Shown one piece after another: positions 15,564 through 23,385 of a stretch of DNA of 64,000 nucleotides. Numbering within the stretch: the stretch's first letter is position 1; every line of letters begins with the position of its first letter. The stretch covers positions 62,001-126,000 of the forward strand of contig JAHZCD010000005.1 of NCBI GenBank assembly GCA_019423025.1, given 5' to 3'. The notes beneath the pieces are model-generated. The model was not told the DNA's origin, did not search any database, and saw only the letters and a list, made by a program, of their open reading frames with translations. A program made the translations under genes and the position numbers. This DNA comes from Haemophilus sp. GTDB taxonomy: Bacteria > Pseudomonadota > Gammaproteobacteria > Enterobacterales > Pasteurellaceae.

Positions 15564-16787
15564 ATGAAAGAGATTTTGCAACAATTTAAACAAAATTATT
15601 TGATTAAATACTGGAATCCTGTCGCGGCAGTCATTGCAGCGGGGCTTATTTCAGCTTATTACTTTGGGGTAACCGGCACTTATTGGGCGGTTACGGGGGA
15701 ATTTACACGTTGGGGCGGTCATGCTTTGCAAGCTCTAGGTGTCGATGTGTCCGACTGGAGCTACTATAAAATTATCGGCATGCAAGGCACGATCTTCACC
15801 CGTATTGATGGCGTGATGATTTTAGGTATGTTCGCGGGTTGCATTTCGGCTGCACTTTGGGCAAACAACGTAAAATGGCGTAATCAACCACACAAACGTC
15901 GTATTGTTCAAGCCCTCATTGGTGGTGCATTAGCCGGTTTCGGTGCACGTTTAGCAATGGGCTGCAACCTTGCCTCTCTCTTCACCGGTATTCCTCAATT
16001 TTCTGTTCACGCCTGGTTCTTTACTATTGCCACAGCCGTAGGTACTTATGCAGGGGTAAAAGTCACCTTACTTCCGATATTCCGTGTGAAATTAGAATTG
16101 AAAAAAGGTGCAGCAAAATTACAAGAAACGGATCCGAAACAAGCGAATCGTCGTTTTTGGATTGGTATGGTGGTCTTTTTTGCTTACCTGATTGCTTCAC
16201 TTTATGTGATGACAAACTCCGTCAAACTGGGTTTTGCGATGCTTTGTGGGTTAGCTTTCGGCTTATTAATTGAACGCGCTCAAATCTGCTTTACTTCCGC
16301 TTTCCGTGATTTATGGGTAACCGGCCGTGCTTATATGGCAAAAGCCATCATCTTCGGTATTCTCGTGGGTACGCTTGGCGTATTCAGCTACATTCAATTA
16401 GGCGTGCCGGCCAAAATCATGTGGGCGGGTCCAAATGCAATTATCGGTGGTTTATTATTTGGCTTCGGTATTGTATTAGCAGGCGGATGTGAAACCGGTT
16501 GGATGTATCGCTCAATGGAAGGTCAAGTTCACTTTATGTGGGTAGGTGTGGGTAACGTTGTTGGTTCAACCTATTTAGCCTACGCATGGGACGATCTTGC
16601 CCCTGTACTTGCGTTAGATTACGAAAAACTTAATTTATTGAAATCCTTTGGCCCTGTTGGCGGTTTATTAGTGAATTACGGCTTGCTTATTCTTTGCTTA
16701 ATCGCTGTTGTTTGGTGGGAACGCCACTTCTTGAAAAAAGCTAAAGCAAAAATTGCGGCAGCGAATCCACAAGCTTGTGGTTGCTAA
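15564..16787 (+). CDS. yedE: YedE-family membrane transporter (selenium/sulfur related)
   Basis: Inner-membrane protein of the YeeE/YedE family, thought to move thiosulfate-like sulfur or selenium compounds. I choose ATG 15564 (MKEILQQFKQ), preceded by TAAGGA at 15547-15552, giving 407 residues (E. coli YedE about 401). The frame is open from 15423, but that extension is not homologous. Two repeated halves each carry a conserved Cys motif: ARLAMGCNLASLF near residue 134 and LAGGCETGWMYR near 307. It ends LKKAKAKIAAANPQACGC, with a Cys pair at the tail. It is followed after 40 bases by yedF, as in E. coli. The substrate is not settled; sequence alone cannot choose between sulfur and selenium. 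Confidence 0.87.
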   Translation: MKEILQQFKQNYLIKYWNPVAAVIAAGLISAYYFGVTGTYWAVTGEFTRWGGHALQALGVDVSDWSYYKIIGMQGTIFTRIDGVMILGMFAGCISAALWANNVKWRNQPHKRRIVQALIGGALAGFGARLAMGCNLASLFTGIPQFSVHAWFFTIATAVGTYAGVKVTLLPIFRVKLELKKGAAKLQETDPKQANRRFWIGMVVFFAYLIASLYVMTNSVKLGFAMLCGLAFGLLIERAQICFTSAFRDLWVTGRAYMAKAIIFGILVGTLGVFSYIQLGVPAKIMWAGPNAIIGGLLFGFGIVLAGGCETGWMYRSMEGQVHFMWVGVGNVVGSTYLAYAWDDLAPVLALDYEKLNLLKSFGPVGGLLVNYGLLILCLIAVVWWERHFLKKAKAKIAAANPQACGC

Positions 16788-16827
16788 TTAAATATTAACG
16801 AATTCATTCAAAAAAGAGGACATTATT

Positions 16828-17097
16828 ATGGCATTTACCGTTGTTCAAAAATTAGATAAAGATCCAAAAGACATCACCCCAGATTACACGTTAGATACGC
16901 TAGGTGAACCTTGCCCGTATCCAGCAATCGTGATGCTCGAAACCATGCCTCAATTACAAAAAGGCGAAATTTTAGAGCTATTAAGTGACTGTGCCCAATC
17001 TATCAACAACATTCCTGTTGACACTAAAAACCACGGTTACACACTATTAAGCGTTGAACAAGATGGCACCAAATTACGCTATTTGATTCAACGTTAA
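16828..17097 (+). CDS. yedF: YedF, TusA-like sulfurtransferase
   Basis: 89-residue SirA/TusA-fold protein partnered with yedE. LDTLGEPCPYPAIVMLETMP (about 23-42) carries the CPxP motif whose Cys would accept a persulfide or selenopersulfide. The rest (LSDCAQSINNIPVDTKNHGYTLL, then LRYLIQR) closely follows E. coli YedF. A good ribosome site AAGAGGA precedes ATG. It probably receives sulfur or selenium delivered by YedE and passes it on, which is inference from the pairing. An uptake-sequence dyad terminator follows after 5 bases. Confidence 0.9.
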   Translation: MAFTVVQKLDKDPKDITPDYTLDTLGEPCPYPAIVMLETMPQLQKGEILELLSDCAQSINNIPVDTKNHGYTLLSVEQDGTKLRYLIQR

Positions 17098-17102
17098 TGT
17101 AA

Positions 17103-17135
17103 AAAAGTGCGGTCAAAATTGACCGCACTTTTATA
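17103..17135. terminator. Uptake-sequence dyad terminator after yedF
   Basis: AAAAGTGCGGTCAA (17103-17116) and its inverted copy (17119-17132) separated by AA, with flanking A and T tracts. Two head-to-head Haemophilus uptake sequences forming a strong hairpin. Confidence 0.85.
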
Positions 17136-17186
17136 TTTAATGGAAAGAAAAATCGAGAAATAAACGAAAATTGTACTACCTAATAC

Positions 17187-17546
17187 TTACCCCCAAGGCT
17201 TAGCATCAGGTTTACTGTGTTTTTTTCGCCATTGGGTACATATTGGACTATCCCACATTAGCCTTTCTTCACAAACTGGACCGCCTTCTAGATACCAACC
17301 TTTTTTCTCTAAACAAAGATTTACTTCTGGATTAACACTTTCCCCTATCACAAAATCCATACCGCAATCCGACATATCTTTTTGTCTTCTGTCAAGAAAT
17401 TTAATACGTCCTTGAGGATCTGAGTTAGGAAATAAAACCCTAGAATTATGTAAGCGCCAATGATCATGTGGTGGCGGAGGCTGAAAACCACCAAAAGAAC
17501 AACCAAACAAAGTTAGAGATAATAGTAGTGGTAATGTAAATCTCAT
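17187..17546 (-). CDS. Hypothetical lipoprotein with four later cysteines
   Basis: 119 residues. A lipoprotein signal peptide (MRFTLPLLLSLTLFGC) has lipobox LFGC, so the mature protein would begin at Cys16 and be anchored in the membrane. The mature part starts with a proline-rich run (FQPPPPHDHW) and holds Cys in MSDCGM, NLCLEKKG, PVCEER and PICTQW, enough for two disulfides in the periplasm. No family is recognised. It stands alone between yedF and pntB, each side bounded by an uptake-sequence hairpin. Confidence 0.7.
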   Translation of the reverse strand: MRFTLPLLLSLTLFGCSFGGFQPPPPHDHWRLHNSRVLFPNSDPQGRIKFLDRRQKDMSDCGMDFVIGESVNPEVNLCLEKKGWYLEGGPVCEERLMWDSPICTQWRKKHSKPDAKPWG

Positions 17547-17640
17547 CTTATCGTTTCCTCGCCTATTTTGATTTTAGAAAGTTAGTGTATAACTTCTTAA
17601 AGTTAGGTTATTTAATCATATAAGCACTAAAAAACATATA

Positions 17641-17676
17641 AAAAAAAACCGCACTTTAATCTCTCAAAGTGCGGTC
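17641..17676 (-). terminator. Uptake-sequence dyad terminator of pntB
   Basis: On the minus strand ACCGCACTTT, loop GAGAGATT, AAAGTGCGGT, then eight T. Head-to-head uptake sequences just after the pntB stop. Confidence 0.87.
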
Positions 17677-17697
17677 AGTTTTACTTCAATTTTTTGC

Positions 17698-19077
17698 TTA
17701 TTTGTTTAATGCAGTAAGAATGTCATCAACACGTTCTTTTGCATCACCAAAGAGCATTTGAGTGTTTTCTTTGAAGAATAATGGGTTTTGAACGCCTGCA
17801 TATCCCACCGCCATAGAACGTTTGAATACGATAACGTTTTGTGCTTTCCATACTTCTAACACTGGCATACCTGCGATTGGGCTGTTTGGATCTTCCATTG
17901 CAGCAGGGTTTACGGTGTCGTTTGCACCGATAACCAATACCACATCGGTATCTGCGAAATCATCATTGATTTCATCCATTTCAAGCACGATGTCATAAGG
18001 TACTTTTGCTTCCGCCAAAAGCACGTTCATATGACCCGGTAAACGACCTGCAACAGGGTGAATACCAAAACGCACGTTAATGCCACGTTCACGCAATTTC
18101 GCTGTAATTTCAGCCACTGGATATTGCGCTTGTGCTACCGCCATACCGTATCCTGGTGTGATGATCACAGAGCTTGCATTTTTGAGTAATTCAGCCACTT
18201 CTTCTGCCGTTGTCTCACGGTGTTCACCTTGTTCTTCATCAGAAGACACTTGAACATCATTACCAAAACCACCTGCGATAACGCTGATGAATGAGCGGTT
18301 CATCGCTTTACACATAATGTAAGAAAGAATCGCACCAGAAGAACCTACTAATGCACCGGTAACGATAAGCAAGTCATTGCTTAGCATGAAACCTGCTGCA
18401 GCCGCAGCCCAACCAGAATAAGAGTTAAGCATTGAAACCACAACCGGCATATCCGCACCACCGATAGATGCCACTAAGTGCCAGCCGAATGCAAGAGCAA
18501 TCGCGGTCATGAGTAACACTGGGAAGATATTATCTGGGTTGTTTAAGAATGCCACCATCAAGAAAGCGGAAACCACTAATGCCGCTAAATTTAATTTATG
18601 GCGATGTGGCAACATTAATGCTTTTGAATTGATTTTGCCGCTTAATTTACCGAATGCTACGATAGAACCCGTGAATGTTACCGCACCGATGAAGATCCCT
18701 AAGAATACTTCAACGTTATGGATATTCATTAACACAGGATCAGTTTCGTGTGTTAAGCCGTAGCTGTTAAAGCCTACGAGCACTGCGGCTAAACCCACAA
18801 AGCTGTGAAGAATCGCAACAAGTTCAGGCATTTCAGTCATTTCAACTTTTAATGCACGTTGAACACCAATCACGCCACCGATGATCATCGCAATGATGAT
18901 CCATAATGTGCCTTCTGATTGCGGGCCGAAAATGGTTGCAACAAGGGCAATTGTCATACCGACAATACCATACCAACAACCGGCTTTTGCCGTTTCATGT
19001 TTAGAAAGACCGGCTAAGCTCATAATGAAAAGTAATGCAGCGATAATATAGGCTGCTTGTACTAAACCTTCAGACAT
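17698..19077 (-). CDS. pntB: NAD(P) transhydrogenase subunit beta
   Basis: Membrane subunit of proton-translocating transhydrogenase, which makes NADPH from NADH using the proton gradient. 459 residues (E. coli 462). About nine membrane helices fill residues 1-260. The NADP-binding domain III follows, with SVIITPGYGMAVAQAQYP near residue 307, FGIHPVAGRLPGHMNVLLAEAKVPYD near 340, and VLVIGANDTVNPAA near 392. All signatures are intact. It starts 10 bases after pntA ends and is co-transcribed with it. Confidence 0.97.
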   Translation of the reverse strand: MSEGLVQAAYIIAALLFIMSLAGLSKHETAKAGCWYGIVGMTIALVATIFGPQSEGTLWIIIAMIIGGVIGVQRALKVEMTEMPELVAILHSFVGLAAVLVGFNSYGLTHETDPVLMNIHNVEVFLGIFIGAVTFTGSIVAFGKLSGKINSKALMLPHRHKLNLAALVVSAFLMVAFLNNPDNIFPVLLMTAIALAFGWHLVASIGGADMPVVVSMLNSYSGWAAAAAGFMLSNDLLIVTGALVGSSGAILSYIMCKAMNRSFISVIAGGFGNDVQVSSDEEQGEHRETTAEEVAELLKNASSVIITPGYGMAVAQAQYPVAEITAKLRERGINVRFGIHPVAGRLPGHMNVLLAEAKVPYDIVLEMDEINDDFADTDVVLVIGANDTVNPAAMEDPNSPIAGMPVLEVWKAQNVIVFKRSMAVGYAGVQNPLFFKENTQMLFGDAKERVDDILTALNK

Positions 19078-19087
19078 CGTCTTCTCC

Positions 19088-20629
19088 TTAACCTTTTCTA
19101 AACATCGCCAACATACGTTGGGTTACACGGAAACCACCAAAGATGTTGATGCTTGCCACCAAGATTGCCACAAAGGCTAATACATCAATAAAGAAGTTGC
19201 CTGTTGGTTGTCTAATTTGCAGTAATGCACCCACAATGATAATACCTGAAATCGCATTGGTTACCGCCATAAGTGGAGTGTGTAAAGCGTGGCTGACGTT
19301 CCAAACCACGTAGTAACCGACTACACAAGCCAATACGAATACGGTGAAGTGAGAAAGGAAGGCTGCTGGCGCCACAGATGCAAGCCAGAGAAATAACACA
19401 CCTACACCTGCCATCACACCGTATTTGATGCGAGGATCTGCTGGTTTTTCTTCCTCTTTTTTAACCGCACTTTGTGCCGCTTTCGCTTCTTGTTTTGGTT
19501 GTGCTGATACTTGGATTTGCGCTGGTGGAATTTCTTCACCATCACGTACCACAGTCACACCGCGTAATACCACATCGTCAAAATCGATATTGATCTTGCC
19601 GTCTTTTTCTTTACAAAGTAGTTTTAATAAATTAACTAAGTTTGTACCGTAAAGTTGGGAAGATTGTGTCGGTAAACGGCTTGGGAAATCGGTGTAACCA
19701 ATCACTTTCACTTGGTTTTCAGTGGTAACGACTTTACCTGCTTCAGTGTAAGCACAGTTACCACCAGTTGCAGCGGCTAAGTCCACCACCACAGAACCTG
19801 GTTTCATGGAATCAACCATTTCTTTCGTGATCAAGCGAGGAGCTGGTTTACCCGGAATCGCCGCCGTGGTGATAATAATATCCACTTCTTTCGCTTGTTC
19901 CGCATAAAGCTCCATCGCACGACGGTTAAATTCTTCTGACATCACTTTCGCGTAACCATCGCCGCTACCGCCTTCTTCTTTGAAATCAATTTCTAAGAAA
20001 GACGCGCCCATACTTTGTACTTGTTCTTTTACTTCTGGACGAGAGTCAAAAGCACGAACAATCGCACCAAGACTATTCGCAGCACCAATCGCAGCAAGAC
20101 CCGCTACACCCGCACCAATGACTAACACTTTTGCCGGTGGTACTTTACCTGCTGCAGTAATTTGTCCAGTGAAGAAGCTACCAAATTCATGAGCGGCTTC
20201 AATCACCGCACGATAACCAGAAATATTCGCCATAGAGCTTAATGCATCAAGCGCTTGCGCACGGGAAATACGTGGCACAGAATCCATCGCTAATACATTA
20301 ATTTTTTTCGACGTGAGTTTTTTCATTAAATCCGGATTTTGTGCGCGCCAAATGAAGCTCACAAGTGTTGCACCTTCCTTCATTTGATCAATTTCTGCAT
20401 CCGTTGGTGGATTCACTTTAAAAATCACATCCGAATGCCACACTTCTGAACTTGAGCCAATTTTTGCGCCGGCGTCGATAAATGCTTGGTCTTCAAAACT
20501 TGCTTTGAATCCCGCATCGTGTTCTACGATGACATCAAAGCCCAGTTTTAAGATCTGCTGAACCGTTTTTGGCGTCGCCGCCACACGATTTTCGCTATCA
20601 AGCAGTTCTCTAGGTACACCAATTAACAT
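19088..20629 (-). CDS. pntA: NAD(P) transhydrogenase subunit alpha
   Basis: NAD(H)-binding subunit of the transhydrogenase, 513 residues (E. coli 510). Domain I (1-370) resembles alanine dehydrogenase, with VIGAGVAGLAAIGAANSLGAIVRAFDSR near residue 170 and TTAAIPGKPAPRLI near 255. A charged Ala/Lys/Glu linker (about 375-400) leads to four C-terminal membrane helices. An uptake sequence sits in the linker region (AACCGCACTTT near 19461), which is less constrained in sequence. First gene of pntA-pntB. A CRP/FNR-like site lies about 150 bases upstream. Confidence 0.97.
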   Translation of the reverse strand: MLIGVPRELLDSENRVAATPKTVQQILKLGFDVIVEHDAGFKASFEDQAFIDAGAKIGSSSEVWHSDVIFKVNPPTDAEIDQMKEGATLVSFIWRAQNPDLMKKLTSKKINVLAMDSVPRISRAQALDALSSMANISGYRAVIEAAHEFGSFFTGQITAAGKVPPAKVLVIGAGVAGLAAIGAANSLGAIVRAFDSRPEVKEQVQSMGASFLEIDFKEEGGSGDGYAKVMSEEFNRRAMELYAEQAKEVDIIITTAAIPGKPAPRLITKEMVDSMKPGSVVVDLAAATGGNCAYTEAGKVVTTENQVKVIGYTDFPSRLPTQSSQLYGTNLVNLLKLLCKEKDGKINIDFDDVVLRGVTVVRDGEEIPPAQIQVSAQPKQEAKAAQSAVKKEEEKPADPRIKYGVMAGVGVLFLWLASVAPAAFLSHFTVFVLACVVGYYVVWNVSHALHTPLMAVTNAISGIIIVGALLQIRQPTGNFFIDVLAFVAILVASINIFGGFRVTQRMLAMFRKG

Positions 20630-20770
20630 AAATGTTTCCCTCTGGTTGATGAAATTTCAGACAAACTCACGCCTGTCCCTGTCTCTTAAATGACAAAAAG
20701 TCATCCGACAATAAATGTATCACTTATTAGGGTTATTTGGGGAATTTTTTTAACTGGTTTTACAAGATAT

Positions 20771-20786
20771 TGTGATAGGGATCATA
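20771..20786 (-). promoter_or_regulatory. Overlapping CRP-like and FNR-like site upstream of pntA
   Basis: TGTGA-TAGGGA-TCATA matches the CRP consensus (TGTGA-N6-TCACA) at 9 of 10 positions. The same bases read as GTGAT-AGGG-ATCAT match FNR (TTGAT-N4-ATCAA) at 8 of 10. It is the only regulatory-looking sequence I see in the 308-base gap 20630-20937. Since tldD ends on the other side, it would act on pntAB. Confidence 0.5.
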
Positions 20787-20904
20787 AAAGAATCGAGATA
20801 AACGCGTAGGGTGTTTAACTTTTAGCCTAACGCAATGATTATTCATTAGAAACTGACTAATCAAAAATAGATGAAAAACGGACCGCACTTATATACGAAG
20901 GAAA

Positions 20905-20930
20905 TAAAAAGCCCGATATGATTATCGGGC
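20905..20930 (-). terminator. Terminator of tldD
   Basis: GCCCGATA (20911-20918), TGAT, TATCGGGC (20923-20930). Read on the minus strand it is followed by five T. It lies 8 bases after the tldD stop. Confidence 0.85.
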
Positions 20931-20937
20931 TGTATGC

Positions 20938-22386
20938 TTAATTGGTTCCACCAACGGTGATTTCATCGATTTTCAAAGCTGGCTGACCAACGCCGACTGG
21001 CACGCTTTGGCCATCTTTGCCGCATACACCAATACCAAGATCTAAATCGGTTTTATCTGCGACCATAGAGACTTTTTGCATCACATCGATACCACTACCA
21101 ATTAACGTTGCCCCTTTAACTGGTTTAGTAATCTTACCTTTTTCAATAAGATAAGCTTCAGACGTCGAGAATACAAATTTACCCGAAGTAATATCCACTT
21201 GACCACCACCAAAGTGCGGGGCATAAATACCGCGATCTACAGAAGCCACTAAATCTTCAAATTTGCTTTGGCCCGCCAACATATAAGTATTGGTCATGCG
21301 TGGCATTGGCAAATGTGCATAAGACTCACGGCGACCATTCCCTGTTGGTTTCACACCCATTAATCGAGCGTTGAGTTTATCTTGCATATAGCCTTGCAAA
21401 ATCCCGTCTTTGATTAAAACATTACACTGACTTGGTACGCCTTCATCATCAATGGTTAAAGATCCACGACGGTTTTGCAATGTACCATCATCCACAATTG
21501 TACATAATGGCGACGTCACTAACTCACCAATTTTTCCTGTAAATAAAGAGCTTTCTTTGCGGTTGAAATCCCCTTCTAAACCATGCCCTACTGCTTCATG
21601 AAGCAATACACCAGGCCAGCCAGCCCCTAATACCACAGGCATTAATCCTGCTGGCGCAGCGACCGCACTTAAATTGACAAGGGCTTGACGAACCGCTTCT
21701 TTTGCAAAATTAACGGCACGAATATCCCCATTTACCACTTCAAAGAACCAATCTAATCCGAATCGGCCACCAGAACCGCAGCTACCACGCTCACGTTTAC
21801 CATCTTCTTCCACGAGAACAGAAATGGATAAACGCACAAGCGGACGAATATCTGCGGCAAGTGTGCCATCTGTTGCGACTACTAACACTTCTTCATAAAT
21901 CGAACTTAATGCTGCAGAAACATGTGTAACACGAGGATCTTCAGATCGCGCTGTACGATCCACTAAGTGTAATAACTCAATCTTTTTCTCTTTACTTAAA
22001 CTTTCTAACGGGTTAATCGCCGCATAACGCTGAACCGTATTCACCGCATTAAATGCCTGAGGCGAAATTAAATTGCCTTCTTTAATTTGTGCAATACCTT
22101 TTACGGCCTCTGCACATTGTTGTAATGACGCTAAGTTAATTTGATCGGAATACGCAAAGCCTGTTTTCTCTCCAGAAACGGCGCGTACACCCACACCGCG
22201 ATCAATATGAAAGCCACCTTCTTTAATAATGCTGTCTTCTAATACCCAGCTCTCATCTTGGCTCAATTGAAAATAAAGATCCGCATAATCAATATGACGA
22301 TGCGACATCACATCAAAAATATTAAGCAATGATTGATGCGATAAATTGCTTGGTGCAAGTAAGGTATCTGAAACCTGTTTTAACAT
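20938..22386 (-). CDS. tldD: Metalloprotease TldD
   Basis: Zinc protease subunit of the TldD/TldE heterodimer, which trims peptides and modified microcin precursors and helps degrade CcdA-like proteins. I start at ATG 22386 (MLKQVSDTLLAP), preceded by GGAG seven bases upstream. This gives 482 residues (E. coli 481); the open frame continues to 22422 without homology. LHEAVGHGLEGDFNRK near residue 258 is the HExxxH metal site and the CGKDGQSVPVG region near 460 completes it. The partner gene tldE is not in this window. It lies downstream of rsmI on the same strand. Confidence 0.95.
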   Translation of the reverse strand: MLKQVSDTLLAPSNLSHQSLLNIFDVMSHRHIDYADLYFQLSQDESWVLEDSIIKEGGFHIDRGVGVRAVSGEKTGFAYSDQINLASLQQCAEAVKGIAQIKEGNLISPQAFNAVNTVQRYAAINPLESLSKEKKIELLHLVDRTARSEDPRVTHVSAALSSIYEEVLVVATDGTLAADIRPLVRLSISVLVEEDGKRERGSCGSGGRFGLDWFFEVVNGDIRAVNFAKEAVRQALVNLSAVAAPAGLMPVVLGAGWPGVLLHEAVGHGLEGDFNRKESSLFTGKIGELVTSPLCTIVDDGTLQNRRGSLTIDDEGVPSQCNVLIKDGILQGYMQDKLNARLMGVKPTGNGRRESYAHLPMPRMTNTYMLAGQSKFEDLVASVDRGIYAPHFGGGQVDITSGKFVFSTSEAYLIEKGKITKPVKGATLIGSGIDVMQKVSMVADKTDLDLGIGVCGKDGQSVPVGVGQPALKIDEITVGGTN

Positions 22387-22411
22387 TTGTTCTCCGAAAT
22401 TTATAAAAATT

Positions 22412-22456
22412 AATTCTGCCAAATCTCCCCTAGCCCCTCTTTGCTAAAGAGGGAGA
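22412..22456 (-). repeat. Intergenic hairpin element between rsmI and tldD
   Basis: CCCTCTTT (22435-22442), GCT, AAAGAGGG (22446-22453), next to a pyrimidine-rich block TCTCCCCTAGCC. The C-rich flank and hairpin look like the small dispersed intergenic repeats common in Pasteurellaceae and related bacteria. Within this window I see one copy. It may also end rsmI transcription in part, but no T-run follows. Confidence 0.4.
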
Positions 22457-22467
22457 TAGTTTTTTGA

Positions 22468-23316
22468 CTAATCTAAATTATCCAATCCAAATTGGTATAA
22501 AGCATTTTTCTTATAACCATAAAGTTCAGCCACAATCGCCGCAGCCTTTTTTAAAGGGAGTTCTTTGGCAATCAAAGTGAGCGCTTTAATTGCTTGTGGT
22601 GAAAATTCTTCGCTATCTTCTGATTTGGGTTTACCTTCTACAATTAATACCATCTCACCTTTTGTGCGATTCGGATCTTCACTTAACCACTGACGAAGAT
22701 CATTTAATTTATCCCCTGCAATGGTTTCCCACGTTTTCGTAATTTCACGTGCAAGTACAACATAGCGTTCACCACCTAATACATCTTGCATATCGGCAAG
22801 AGTATCTAAAATGCGGTGAGTTGATTCATAGAAGATTAAAGTGCGGTCTTCTTCTGCAACGTTTTCTAACTTATCTTTACGCGCTTTGGTTTTCGCAGGT
22901 AAAAAACCTTCAAAGCAAAAACGATCTGACGCAATGCCCGATGCACATAATGCAGTAATTGCTGCACAAGCGCCGGGTAATGGCACTACTTTAATGCCTG
23001 CCTCACGACATTGGCGCACTAAATGAAAACCCGGATCGCTAATCAAGGGCGTTCCCGCATCAGAAATTAATGCAATATTAGTACCTTGTTTTAGCTTTTC
23101 TACCAACACATGCGCTTTTTCTTGTTCATTGTGATCATGCAAGGCGAAAAAAGGCTTTTTGATACCATAATGACTGAGTAATAAACCACTGTGGCGCGTG
23201 TCTTCCGCAGCAATTAAATCCACTTGTGAAAAGGTCTCTAAAGCACGTTGTGTAATATCTTGTAAATTCCCGATTGGCGTGGCGACAATATATAAAATTC
23301 CGGTTAAATCATTCAT
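22468..23316 (-). CDS. rsmI: 16S rRNA (cytidine-1402-2'-O)-methyltransferase
   Basis: Methylates C1402 of 16S rRNA in the P site together with RsmH. 282 residues (E. coli RsmI 286). LYIVATPIGNLQDITQRALETF at 8-29 and AEDTRHSGLLLSHYG near 37 are the TP-methylase signatures. ALISDAGTPLISDPGF and LPGACAAITALCASGI form the SAM-binding core. An uptake sequence (near 22838) lies within the gene. Divergent from lpoA, as expected for this locus. Confidence 0.96.
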   Translation of the reverse strand: MNDLTGILYIVATPIGNLQDITQRALETFSQVDLIAAEDTRHSGLLLSHYGIKKPFFALHDHNEQEKAHVLVEKLKQGTNIALISDAGTPLISDPGFHLVRQCREAGIKVVPLPGACAAITALCASGIASDRFCFEGFLPAKTKARKDKLENVAEEDRTLIFYESTHRILDTLADMQDVLGGERYVVLAREITKTWETIAGDKLNDLRQWLSEDPNRTKGEMVLIVEGKPKSEDSEEFSPQAIKALTLIAKELPLKKAAAIVAELYGYKKNALYQFGLDNLD

Positions 23317-23385
23317 TTTTGTTTGCTTTTACATTGTGAGATAAGTAAGATCGACCATTATTGATTTATTCATTATGGAGCGAAT

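Noticed and set aside
17103..17676. Repeated AAGTGCGGT pairs as a possible CRISPR or transposon repeat
   Set aside because: They are Haemophilus DNA uptake sequences paired as terminators, scattered over the whole window without regular spacing or spacers.
20630..20937. Extra small gene upstream of pntA
   Set aside because: No open frame with a ribosome site; only the CRP/FNR-like site and the tldD terminator can be supported.
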